Assembly (NCBI GenBank): GCA_051453625.1
Contig: JBOZIK010000001.1
Location: 109,852,539-109,916,538 of the forward strand
Direction of reading: 5' to 3'
Source: Welwitschia mirabilis
Taxonomy: Eukaryota > Gnetophyta > Gnetopsida > Welwitschiales
Length of the DNA: 64,000 nt
Both the position numbers and the translations under genes were made by a program. This document shows, piece after piece, positions 34,852 through 45,596 of this stretch; position 1 is the stretch's first letter; each line of letters begins with the position of its first letter. Below the pieces are notes generated by a model. It did no database searches and had not been told where the DNA came from. It saw only the letters and a program-made list of their open reading frames with translations.

Positions 34852-34887
34852 CTCCATTAGCTCTTCCTTTTCTAAGAGTAACATGTC
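34852..34887 (-). CDS. exon 3 of copy B (short, coiled coil)
   Basis: 36 bases reading DMLLLEKEELME, with acceptor aaaagtag and donor GTTAGT. Such a short exon is believable because flanking exons are in the same phase and the last nine codons are conserved in copy A. Confidence 0.5.
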
Positions 34888-35446
34888 CTACTTTTATTTC
34901 CATTCACTATATCTTCGTAATAATAAGAATTGACACAAATTTCAGTGTTTTTTAGAGAAATCTTGCTCTGTACTAATCATAGAAAGACAACCTCTATCAA
35001 AATGAAGATATGAAGTTTTAAAATTTTAAAAAAATGGTAGACTCTAACCGTCATGCATCCGTTTTCAAGGACATAAAACCTAAAATGTACAAATAAAAAA
35101 TATCAAAAATCATGACTGCAACACTGGGTATGAATGGTTTTAATCACCCAAGAAATGGCAAAAATAAGGCTATAAAAAGTAATTTTTGTGATTTAACTTA
35201 ACTTTAGCAACTGAATATTTATGAACATAGACCTTTCTAATCCTATAACTTATACAACCAGAGAATCTTTACATCCAATTTCTAAAACAAAAATTCAAAT
35301 AAATAGGGGTTCCATGATTTTTTATTTTCATGGTTACTGTTAAAGTGATCCAAGAAAACTGATATGAATGTATCAAGAAGAAGTAAACAGACTAAAATCA
35401 CAAGGCAAAAAAAAAACATTAAATTAAAAAATAATGGCATTATTAC

Positions 35447-35530
35447 CACTTTTCTAGGCATCCTTCTGTCCTGAGAAATGTGCTTCTTGTTACTTTTGTT
35501 CCTCTTTCCACGAAGAAGAGCATCTTCCTT
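35447..35530 (-). CDS. exon 2 of copy B (hypothetical protein)
   Basis: 28 open codons (KEDALLRGKRNKSNKK then HISQDRRMPRKV), phase 0, with acceptor ATAG at 35,531-35,534 and donor GTAATA. The following intron to 34,887 is 559 bases. It carries about 220 bases that copy A lacks, and that deletion in copy A runs into the acceptor of exon 3. Confidence 0.6.
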
Positions 35531-35694
35531 CTATTTGAAAAAACAGGAAAAAAAAAGGACAAAACAAGACATTTAGATTAAATAAAAACCCAGAACCCAA
35601 AACACAAAAAACAAAATGACAATAAACCCTCCCCCCCTTCCCCCCCAAAAAAAAATAAAAAAAACAACCCAAGGAAGAGGCTTTTTATCAGTAC

Positions 35695-35910
35695 CATACT
35701 GGGAGCAACAAAATCTGGCAATGGTTGCCGTAACTCAAAGTTAGACGGTTGATTACTGGACTGGATGTCAAATGATGACGATGGGCTTACAGAGGCCTTA
35801 GACTTTTTACTACTCATAAGCAAAAGCGGAGCCTCTGAATCCTTGACGTCAGTATCCTCAAGATCCTCATTGCCCTAACAATCTTCTCCATAATCTGCCT
35901 TTCTTTTCAT
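35695..35910 (-). CDS. exon 1 of copy B (hypothetical protein, in-frame stop)
   Basis: ATG at 35,908-35,910 opens with the same seven residues as copy A (MKRKADY). TAG follows at codon 12. Downstream the frame is open through an acidic stretch (GNEDLEDTDVKDSE) and SVSPSSSFD to LPDFVAPSM, with donor GTACTG. A downstream in-frame ATG at codon 32 (35,815-35,817) could bypass the stop, giving a protein without the acidic N-terminus. Confidence 0.5.
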
Positions 35911-36455
35911 GTTGATTTCAGAACTGCAAACACTACTGTAATTTCTTATCTTGGTTTCTAGGGACTATTGTTGTAGAAAGATTGTTTCTAATTCTTTACT
36001 TATGATACCATGCACCTCCTTCTTAGACTGTTTTCTCTACTAACTTCTTTTCTTTGTAAGTGCTTTAAAGGAGAGGGAAGGGGGAAAGGGAAATATAATG
36101 TAGTAATGGAGGAATGCCTTTATGATGGCTGTGCCTTCAATCTTTCCACCACATGGCATGGCGCGGAGAGGGAGCCAAGGCTATTTAGGTTTTAAGGTTG
36201 CCATTTATCTTGTGCAGCTTTCTTCATCATTGAGGATCACCCCCGTGGAAATAAATGCATTTATTCATTTTTCTTATTTAAGTTAGTCTAATTATAGAAG
36301 AGTAAACAAGTCTAATTGTAGGATATTAAATTTTTTTTTGAAAAAAAGAATTTACAAATGTCTACATTATTGTATATTGTGTTAAGTTGGATGTGCTTGT
36401 ATTTCATGTTCATCACTAATATTTTAGATTAATGATATATTTGATGATAGAAACT
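35911..36455 (-). promoter_or_regulatory. 5' UTR/promoter region of copy B
   Basis: Collinear with 33,479-34,018 upstream of copy A, including the purine-rich gagagggaagg stretch, the block catggcatggcgcggagagg, the TTAAATAAG stretch and about 170 bases further upstream, ending ttgatgatagaaact. The copy-A tandem array is absent. The right edge of this homology (36,455) is immediately followed by L module copy 3. Confidence 0.45.
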
Positions 36456-38540
36456 ATGATTTGGTTTAAAGAAGGGTTACATATAACTATCATTTTAAGA
36501 TGTTGATAAAAAATTTGATTGCAAATAGGTTACGAAAAGCTTAAGATATGGTTTTCCCTCTATTAGCATTTTTTTCATAATCCTATTTAAGAAAATTATA
36601 TTCAATGCTAACCCTAATTACACAATATTAGTTATATGCACCAGATATGTGTGTGAATGAATGATTCCCTAAAATTATATATGAGATTGGGTGCAAAAAT
36701 GGGGTTATCATTTGTAACAAGTGATTGAACTTTTTAAATTTATTTTCTTTAAGTGGTTTTAGCAAAAGCTAAAACACTCAAATTAATAATCTATAAAGAA
36801 TAAGATTGTAATTGTAATAGATATATAGAATTTAAATAAATTAGTGAAAACATACTAGATTTGTTGAGAAAAGTTATATTAGTTGTAGGAAGATCATGAA
36901 CACTTAATTTTTTTCTTTGGAATGAATCCTTTAAAGGAAGTTAGATATTACTACTTAAAAATTATTAAATACTAATGCTATCATAACTAAAGAAGAAGAA
37001 ATAAAAATGGAAAATAACTCATTTTTCCTACAAGTTGTGGTTTAATAGAAGTAGGTAAAGTTCCCACAAGCTACAAGTGTAAATAGAAACGAGAAAAAGT
37101 GACCGCCGCATTAACCACACTAATAAATGAAAGTCTAAATGAAAGTTAAACTATGTAAAGGCTAATAAAGATCATAGTTGGATCATAAGAATACAGATTC
37201 TTGTAAGCATACTAACACATTATAAGGGAAGAAAATAAAAGAGAGCATAAGTAAATCACTTGTAAAGGATTTTTAAAGAAAGAAACATGTATACAATATT
37301 CACTCTAAGAAAGATGATATTCTAGAAATTAAAAATTTTAAGATTATTAGCCTATGTAATACCTTGTATAATAACTTTTGAAAATTGTAGTCTCCATAGT
37401 AAGAGTCTCGATCTATTTGGTACTTAGTGAAAATGATCATACTATATTAAAAAGTGCTTCATTTAAAACTATGAAAACCTCAATCCTAAAACATCATTGC
37501 TATCTTAAAATAGAATATGAGATGATGTTTAAGCAAGATATAGAAAAAGCTTATGATAGAGTGTCATGGAAGGCTTTAGAAGTCATCCCAAGTATGGATG
37601 AACATGGAACTTTTCAAAAATGTACAAGAAAAGTAGATACAAATATATAATATGTTTTAAAAATTGTACTCTCCATAGTGAGAATCTCTATCTATTTGGT
37701 ACGTAGTGAAAATCAATCATACTCTATTGAAAAGTGCTTCATTTAAAACTAAGAAATCCTCAATCTTAAAACATCATTATTGTCTTAAAATAATATATGA
37801 GATGATTTTTAAGTAAGATATAGAAAAATCTTGTGATAGAATGTCATTTAAGGCTTTAGAAGTCATCCCAAGTATAGATGAACATGCAACTTTTTAAAAA
37901 TGTACGAAAAAAGTACATATTAATATATAATTTTTTAAAGAAATTAATTAATAGGTACCATGTCACATTTGCAAGTTCACTAAATTTCTTGGTAAAAATA
38001 AAAATCATAGTTAACAAAAGATAAGTTAAAAGCTAAACATATAAGCTTTAAAGAAAAGGACTTTTAAAATCAATATCCTGACATTGGATGCTTTAAAAAA
38101 ATACCAAAAAAAAAGATTGCTAATTGTATTTCTTACTTAAATGAATACATTAAGCTCTCTCTTGTCTTGGGGTTACAAGAGAAAGCCAGTTAATACATGG
38201 CAAAGTAGTTAAACCAAATACCCTATAAAAATTCAAACAGACATCATGATTCCATACGTTAATGAGTTTGGTAAATAGAATAAACCCCTAAATACTACAC
38301 TGTAGCGGAAACGGCTATGGTGGTTACACTCATTCACTAGAGTAGCAACGTTTGGAGCTCAAGGCATACTCTTGTCACCAACATCTAGAGAATAATCAGA
38401 ATCAGAATCATAACAATGGTATTAATGGTCATTCATTCATTTCCACAACGTCTGATTAGTATTCATGGAGACCTTAACAAACCCCTCTCCTTGATTGGTA
38501 TTATGGAGCAACACTCAGACTGAGGATCAAATTGCCATTT
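36456..38540. repeat. L module, copy 3
   Basis: Starts abruptly at gggttacatataactatc, directly after gene copy B, and is collinear with 9,780-11,560 and 54,980-56,760. It is the left end of the second large segment. It differs from other copies by a tandem duplication of the LINE-RT remnant. Confidence 0.75.
37371..37932 (+). pseudogene. LINE-RT remnant, tandemly duplicated
   Basis: Two units of about 281 bases (37,371-37,651 and 37,652-37,932) in direct orientation. Unit 1 is open from 37,378 to 37,650 and shows FKQDIEKAYDRVSWKALEV, the L1-type RT block with the first catalytic aspartate. Unit 2 has the same wording with stops. The other L copies have this block once. Confidence 0.65.
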
Positions 38541-39243
38541 CACACTCCATTTATCACCACTCTAAGGTATGGTTTAATAATCGAATTGATTTGATTTTTT
38601 CCTGAGAAATCACAAAGGGGGCAAAGGTAAAAGTTCACTAACTTAGTTTAAGATAATCTAACATCTATAATGTAGATTAATAGGAATCTCAAAGAGATCT
38701 AACTAGAAAGCTAAGGGGAGAAAGGAGGGAAACCAAATAGAGATTCGAGCTTGATGTTATGAATAATAGCATACTTAGAGGAAACAAGAAAGTAGTTAAA
38801 AAATCTTATTGTTAAAAATGCCTTTACTCTAGGGCTTTAAATATTTAAATAGAAATCTATAATAAATTGAGGACTATTTTCATTATTGCAAGTAATTGCT
38901 AGGCTCACCTAACCTAATGATAGCTAAGAACTTACATATGTAATGCCATTCTAGAAAGCGGCTAGCCCATAACCAAGCAAAAAAATCTACTTGACAACAT
39001 CAAAATATTTGAATAGAACATTCTTATTCATCAATGAGGATACAAGGAAATAAGACTTGCAAAATAAGTAAGTCTAGTGCTAGGAGGAAGCCAACTAAAG
39101 AAAAGTTACTAACGAAAATTATGAATTATGGAAAGAGCAAGAAGCTTTCAATTGTTAAAAGACATACTCTTCCATGAGTCCTGTGAGACTTGAGTATGTA
39201 AAATTTTATTCATGTGCATGGAGATTGAAGCATTATCAAGTTG
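38541..39243. other. unassigned insertion between two L tails
   Basis: Sequence absent from other L copies. It separates the L tail at 38,040-38,540 from a second L tail that begins after the gap at 39,344. No domain, LTR end or repeat was read. The right end is lost in the gap. Confidence 0.4.
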
Positions 39244-39343
39244 NNNNNNNNNNNNNNNNNNNNNNNNNNNNNNNNNNNNNNNNNNNNNNNNNNNNNNNNN
39301 NNNNNNNNNNNNNNNNNNNNNNNNNNNNNNNNNNNNNNNNNNN

Positions 39344-40647
39344 TAAGCTTAAAAAAAAGGGACTTGTAAAACCAATATTTTGATATTGGTTGCTTTAAAA
39401 AAAAACAATGAAAAAAGATTGCTAATTGTATTTCTTACTTAAATGAATACGTTGATCTCTCTCTGTCTTGGTGTTACCAAGAGAAAGCCAGTTAACACAT
39501 GGCAGAGTGGTTAAACTAGAGGCCTACAAAAATTCAAACAAGGGCATCCTGATTCTATATGATAATAAATTTGGTCAATGAAGCAAGCGCATGAATGCTA
39601 CATTGAAGTAGAAACAGTCGTGGCAGTTACACTCGCTAACTTGAGTAGCAACGTCTGGAGATGAAGGCATCCCCTTGTCACCAAATAGAAATCGGGAAAG
39701 AGGAGAAAGAGATCAGTGCTTAAATTAGTTTCCACTGTGAAGAATAATCTCAATCAGAATCATAACAATGNNNNNNNNNNNNNNNNNNNNNNNNNNNNNN
39801 NNNNNNNNNNNNNNNNNNNNNNNNNNNNNNNNNNNNNNNNNNNNNNNNNNNNNNNNNNNNNNNNNNNNNNNNNNNNNNNNNNNNNNNNNNNNNNNNNNNN
39901 NNNNNNNNNNNNNNNNNNNNNNNNNNNNNNNNNNNNNNNNNNNNNNNNNNNNNNNNNNNNNNNNNNNNNNNNNNNNNNNNNNNNNNNNNNNNNNNNNNNN
40001 NNNNNNNNNNNNNNNNNNNNNNNNNNNNNNNNNNNNNNNNNNNNNNNNNNNNNNNNNNNNNNNNNNNNNNNNNNNNNNNNNNNNNNNNNNNNNNNNNNNN
40101 NNNNNNNNNNNNNNNNNNNNNNNNNNNNNNNNNNNNNNNNNNNNNNNNNNNNNNNNNNNNNNNNNNNNNNNNNNNNNNNNNNNNNNNNNNNNNNNNNNNN
40201 NNNNNNNNNNNNNNNNNNNNNNNNNNNNNNNNNNNNNNNNNNNNNNNNNNNNNNNNNNNNNNNNNNNNNNNNNNNNNNNNNNNNNNNNNNNNNNNNNNNN
40301 NNNNNNNNNNNNNNNNNNNNNNNNNNNNNNNNNNNNNNNNNNNNNNNNNNNNNNNNNNNNNNNNNNNNNNNNNNNNNNNNNNNNNNNNNNNNNNNNNNNN
40401 NNNNNNNNNNNNNNNNNNNNNNNNNNNNNNNNNNNNNNNNNNNNNNNNNNNNNNNNNNNNNNNNNNNNNNNNNNNNNNNNNNNNNNNNNNNNNNNNNNNN
40501 NNNNNNNNNNNNNNNNNNNNNNNNNGTGTAAGAGGAGAAAGAGATCAGTGCTTAAATTAGTTTCCACTGTGAAGAATAATCTCAATCAGAATCATAACAA
40601 TGGTGCAAATTGCCGTTCATTCATTCCCACAATGCCTGTTCAGTATT
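39344..40647. repeat. second L tail (contains a 755-N gap)
   Basis: 39,344-39,770 repeats 38,040-38,400 (gattgctaattgtatttctt, gagaaagccagttaa, cttgtcaccaa). After the gap, 40,530-40,602 repeats 39,698-39,770 exactly. The tail ends at the LINE insertion point, with the left target-site duplication cctgttcagtatt at 40,635-40,647. Confidence 0.7.
39771..40525. other. assembly gap (755 N) with identical flanks
   Basis: The 73 bases before the gap (39,698-39,770) are repeated without difference shortly after it (40,530-40,602). Confidence 0.95.
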
Positions 40648-41292
40648 GGTGGCTTAATGTCCTTTCGACTTTTGATAAAGTATTTCTCTCAGTGGTTCTC
40701 GAGAGATGAAAAAATCTCTCTCAGAGCAGTTCTCTCTTGCATGGTAGCACGGTTCTCTCATTGCAGTTGGGCCTTGCGTGATAGCACGTCAATTTCTCAT
40801 TAGGTTTTATGCGGCAACGCGCCTTTCTCTTTTTGCTCTTGCATAGCTTCATGCTAGGTTTTGAACAGCTTTATTTCAACTGCTTTTTTCAAGATGCTTT
40901 CAAGCTTTTTTTAAGTATGCGGCAGTAGTTTTCCAGCATGGTGGTGGCCTCTTTTTCTTCCACGTAGATCTCCATGTGGATCTTCACACGTCCCTTTATT
41001 CTAGACCTCCTTTTCTATGCTTTCATGGGCCTTCTATTCAAAACAAGAAATTCATTGATCTTCTAGCATCCGCATGTGCAAAAAATTGCCATATCTTTGC
41101 ACGCAGTAGAGAGCTTTGAAGGAATTCTGAACATGCATGTTACTTCTTCATGAAACATCTACATGTAACGACGTCACATTGTTTTTAGGAAATTTCTCTA
41201 TTTTTCATACTAATCTCCTTTTCTTTTAAATGTCATTGCATATATCAAATTCATCAACTTTAAATGCTTCTTCTAAGAAATGAGAAGTAGAA
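40648..41292 (+). other. LINE 5' UTR
   Basis: About 645 bases between the target-site duplication and the first ORF1 ATG. It is less AT-rich than the flanks and carries repeated tctctc-type words (ctctctcagagcagttctctc). Plant L1 promoters are internal and lie here, but no specific element can be named. Confidence 0.6.
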
Positions 41293-42256
41293 ATGGCTAC
41301 GGTTCCTCTTAACTCTTTATCAGTAGACATAGATAATGATATGGCTCCAAAAGATGATTGTGTTGTTGTACATTTAGAGTTCCCTGAAGATCTTTTTGAC
41401 AAAATCATTCGCACTTTTAAACAGCTTTATGCTGTCAGCTTCTTCACTGGTAGAATTCCCTCTTTCTCTATTCTCAATGATTGAATTCAAAAGAATTGGA
41501 TTAGTAGAAACATTAGAGTCTCTATCATCTCTAATATGATCTAATATTTCTTTCTCTTTAGTTTTGAATCTAAAGAAATGGTGGATTGGGTAAAACAACC
41601 ACCAGTTTAAAATATTTCAGGAAATTATCTTATTTTATAGCCATCGTTTAAAGTCTTTAATTTAGAAAAAAATGTTCAAAGTACCATTCTTATTAGAATT
41701 AAATTCTCCAATCTTCTAGTTAATTTTCTTCTTCATGTTTATGTATTAGTTGCTAAAATTAGATATGTTATTGGAATGGAGACCTTTTAAGGGTTACGTG
41801 CTTAACCCACAAGAAGAATTTATGTCTCTATTGATTTACAGAGGTTATATGATTATCAGTAGATAGAGCTATTATTCTTCAAAAAGTTACCTTTTAACTT
41901 TGCCAAATCCCTATTACTATTGTAAATAACCTAACCATGTGAGGGTACGTTATCCTAAACTCCTAACCAAGATGGAAGCAAAGAGAGTTTTAGTAGAAAA
42001 AGTAGCCAATGAACTCCATTAATCTAAGCTTATGAGGGAATATCTCAAAACTTATCAAGAATCAAATCATGAAAATCATACTACTCAAGAACTAGTTGAT
42101 TCCAAGGTCAATAAAGTTAATAAGAAAAGCATGGATAAAGGGAACATTTCTCAAAAATCTATAGAAGAAGTTCATACTACTAGTCAAGAGGATAATCAAG
42201 TGAATCCTCAATATCCTAAATCTCTCAATAAGGATAATGATACACATAAAGGATGA
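41293..42256 (+). pseudogene. LINE ORF1 remnant (DUF4283-like)
   Basis: ATG at 41,293 opens 63 codons (LEFPEDLFDKIIRTFKQLY). The frame then continues with stops through a W-I-x-K-N-W pattern near 41,500 and ESKEMVDWV near 41,570-41,590, typical of the N-terminal RNA-binding-like domain of plant L1 ORF1. The piece at 42,032-42,256 is hydrophilic and rich in N, K, Q and E, like the variable ORF1 tail. No zinc knuckle was seen. Confidence 0.7.
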
Positions 42257-42429
42257 CAAATAGTTAGTTAAAAATATTATGCTTATGTCACTATAATCAA
42301 TCTGTTATGTAAATCATATGTCTAAAACTAGCAGTGATATCATAAATTAATTCAGAAGGCCAAGCAGATTAGTAGCAAACAATTTTTAGTCTACTAATTC
42401 ATGGAAGGTCATTGGAGAGGGATTAGGAT

Positions 42430-43200
42430 CTCTTATCGATCTCACCTCATAAATTTTATCTCTTAAAATATTTGAGGACTCTAAGATCCCCAAAGAAAAT
42501 ACATTATCCAAGATTATAAAGAAAAAAAAAATTTAGATATAGTCTTTCTTTAGGAAGTTAAAATTCAAGGTTTGCAGGTTTAATCTACTTGTAATAGCAT
42601 GTTTCCCAATTCCTTTGATATTTCTCATCATTGTAAAAGCAAAGAAGGAGCATTTATTCTCCTTTATTAGAAGTTTAGTAATCATATTATTGATCATGGT
42701 CTAGATCCTGAAGGTAATTATATTTGGATTTGCTTAAATTGGAATAACACCATAGTTGGTATGACCAATATTTATGCTTCTTGTAGCATATTAGACAAAT
42801 GTGTTCTTTGGAAACGTCTCCGTGAATATCTTCCAAAAGCTTCTTAGATCATTGTAGGAGATTTTAGTATGATTGAAAATATTGGAGATAAAAGATATGG
42901 TAATAAAGATAATCTAGACATCAATGAACTCGAAAGTTGGATGTCTCTTAAAGACAAATTTCAATTACATGATACTAATGCTATCACCAAAACTAATTCT
43001 ATTAAGGGATGGTTTACTTGGTCCAATTCAAGAGTAGGGTCAAGTTTTATTACTTCTAGGCTTGATTGGATTTATTTATCTTCAGATCCAAATATTATTA
43101 TCTCTCATCTACGAAGCTCCCAGCTTTAGTAGATTACACTTAGGTTTTATCTAATCATTTCTCCATTTTATGGTCCATCAAATCTCCTAATATGAAACAT
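42430..43200 (+). pseudogene. LINE APE-type endonuclease remnant
   Basis: Starts near KIIKKKKNLDIVFL followed by a stop and EVKI at 42,551 (the catalytic E motif, consensus LQE, with CAG now TAG). It continues through NIYA, then VGDFSMIE (GDFN motif, with the D present) and GWFTWSNSRVGSSF plus SRLDWIYLS, the C-terminal endonuclease signature. The 42,869-43,129 stretch is open. Confidence 0.88.
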
Positions 43201-43859
43201 ATTAATAATGATCTCTTTATTTTTAACATTGCCTTCCTTCAAAATCGAAACATGTGTTCTCGTCTCATGCACATTTACAACTTTGTTCCTCTTCCAGTTG
43301 GCAATGATGGATGGATTGATTGGTGGAACAATAGTAATTTATGTACTCAACATTTTGTCAAACATGTAAGAAAACTTTTAGCAGCTAATATAGCCTTTCA
43401 AAAAAAAAGCATCATGTCTGAACTAGAATTTTATCAATTAAAAGTTAACTTTGGGAACTGTAGTAACCAAGATTTTAATTCTTTAAAAATATATAAAGAC
43501 TAAGAAAGTTGAGCATTATAAGGCTCAAGGTTGCTCACCTTTATGTCCATTTATCTTGGCTCAGAATGAAAGATCAAGCCTCTTCTTATTTTTTTAAATT
43601 TTTAAAAGGCAATTACTCTTCTTCTCATATAGAAGTTATTTATGATGAAAATGTTATTTACACCTCTAGAGACTAGATTCTTTAAGTTTTTTATAATCAT
43701 TACTCTCAGGTATTCTATGCTACTCCAGTTGATGACTTAGCTATCGACACTTGTCTCAATAATATTTAGCCCTTTAATCAAAAAGTCTTTGACAAAGATT
43801 AGTGTCTCTCACAAGCTAAATTCCTTTATGCCTTTCATTAGCTTAAGGATAATAAAACT

Positions 43860-44950
43860 CTAGGTCTGGATGACCTTTCAAAAAAATTCTTTTGTAAATT
43901 TTGGTACATAATTGGTATAGATGCTTATAAAGTTTACAAGGAGGCTTTAAGCAACAAGTCCCTTAGAACTTATCTCAACATAGAAATAGTTAAACTTTTT
44001 TTTAAATTAGGGGATTCTTATAACATCAATAATTGGAGAGCTATCACTCTTTCAAATGTAATCTATAAATTTATTACTAAGGCTGTGGCTAATAGACTAA
44101 ATAAATTTCTTCGTGACCTCATCAATAGAGAGTAAATAGGTTTTGTTCATAATAGGTACATCTTGGATAATGTTTTAACTACAGTTGAGTCTATGCATTA
44201 GGCTAACAACTCCTCTCAGCAAGCTATTCTTTTAAAGCTCAATTTTACAAAATCCTATGATATACTTGATTGGCATTTTCTTACGAGAATTATTTGTCAT
44301 CATTAATTAGGAGAAGTTTTTGAAAACTATTTTTAGATGTTTCTTACTGATGTTACTTCTATTATCTACGTTAATAGTATCTTCTCTCATTCCATATCTC
44401 TCCAACTCTTAGTTAGACAAGGGTGTTCTTTAGCTCCTTATCTTTTTATCATAGTAGTAGATGCTCTTGGGGTTCTTCTTAAATCTCGTCAGTCTATTGG
44501 AGGTCTTCATGGCATTTACCTTCCCAATAGTAATACAACACTTTATATTCAATTTGTTGATGATACCTTCCTATTGATCAGAGAAACTAAATTAGATTTT
44601 CTAAAGGTTATTGATACTTTAAGCATTTACTATCAAGCTTCAGGTTTTCAAATTAATTGGAACAAAACCAATGCCATCTGTTCCATGTTTAGTGAAAGGG
44701 CCTTCCTAGTATTACTATTTAAATATTTGATGGTTAACCCCTATTGATCATTTTAAACTTCTAAGAATCCTCATCACTCTATTAGATATTTCCTCTAGTA
44801 TGTGGTAGATGGTTATCGACAAAGTTAAAGATAAAGCTTTCAAATGGTCTAATAAGCCCCTATCCTTAGTTGGAAGGCTTGTTGTTTACATTCATATTCT
44901 TAGTGCTATTCTATATTATTATGCTTCCTTCATAGCCCTATAATTTTTTT
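43860..44950 (+). pseudogene. LINE reverse transcriptase remnant
   Basis: Reads ITLSNVIYKFITKAVANRL, then IGFVHNRYILDNVL and LKLNFTKSYDILDW (first catalytic aspartate region, shifted from consensus DxxKAYD). After these come VRQGCSLAPYLFIIVVDAL and LYIQFVDDTFLL, in which both aspartates of the xxDD motif are kept. 44,337-44,747 is open. Stops occur at consensus Q positions, for example TAA at 44,133-44,135. Upstream linker frames at 43,192-43,503 belong to the same ORF2. Confidence 0.92.
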
Positions 44951-45596
44951 GTGGGTAAATACTTTAAGTGGCAATGTTTTTCATAGAGTAGCTGGGAGCA
45001 CGTGTTACTGTTCTAAAGCCTTAAGTGTTTTAGGGACTCCTTCCTTAAAGAATCGAGGTCTTTGATAGCTTCCAAATGGATTATTCATTCCCTAGATGAT
45101 GATGAGGCCTAAAAGATTCTATTTAGGCATTTTTTTGCTAATACCAACATGAGTCCAAATCATTTATGGAAAAATTTTCACTAGAGTAATTTCATTTTCT
45201 CTTATGGTACCTTCAAAAGCAAAGGATCCTATGTTTTCCATTAATTTTTTAAGTCTTGATACAAAATCAAACACTTTCTTCATTGGCATCTGATTAAAAT
45301 AAGTTACAATTAGTTAGCCACTCATTCTCCTTAGTGGTCTCTAGCCTTTCACATAGCTAATAACTCTTTGGCTTCTTACTCTTTAGTTAGATTTCATAGA
45401 TTGGCTAAAGCAAGACTTATTCATTTAGAACAATTTGTTATTCTTCAAGAAAATTGTATCAAAATGAATTAGTCTCATCTTAAATCCACATGGAAGGTTC
45501 AAAAATTGGACCTTCCTATCATTAGAAATATTGAAGAAGTGGTCTCTAAATTTAATTGGCATCATAGTAACCTAAACTAGTGGGATGATTGGTGTA

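Larger units (their letters stand above)
34200..35910 (-). pseudogene. unrecognised coiled-coil protein gene, copy B (one early stop)
   Basis: Minus-strand tandem partner of copy A, better preserved. The exons are 35,695-35,910 (72 codons), 35,447-35,530 (28), 34,852-34,887 (12), 34,667-34,732 (22) and from 34,563 on, all phase 0 with GT/AG borders. Exons 3-5 read as a continuous heptad-rich helix (LLLEKEELME, then QLEEIMKSHEDLYQENN), then HFGSQQQNLQSSSADLV. A later frame at 34,200-34,339 (MANPSLGFIDLNAPPREG) contains DLNAPP, which fits the plant EAR repressor pattern DLNxxP, and is shared with copy A. The only clear lesion upstream is TAG at codon 12 (35,875-35,877), probably from CAG. The 3' end is lost in the gap 34,100-34,199. 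Family not recognised. Confidence 0.6.
31641..36455. repeat. head-to-tail tandem duplication carrying gene copies A and B
   Basis: The unit covers promoter, introns and exons: 32,200-34,018 pairs with 34,200-36,455 in the same orientation. Both copies end at the same point (gatgatagaaact). Introns are retained, so this is DNA-level duplication and not retroposition. The left edge of copy B is hidden by the 100-N gap. Confidence 0.75.

Noticed and set aside
39716-40709. Four overlapping open frames across the 755-N gap
   Set aside because: Artefacts of translating N.
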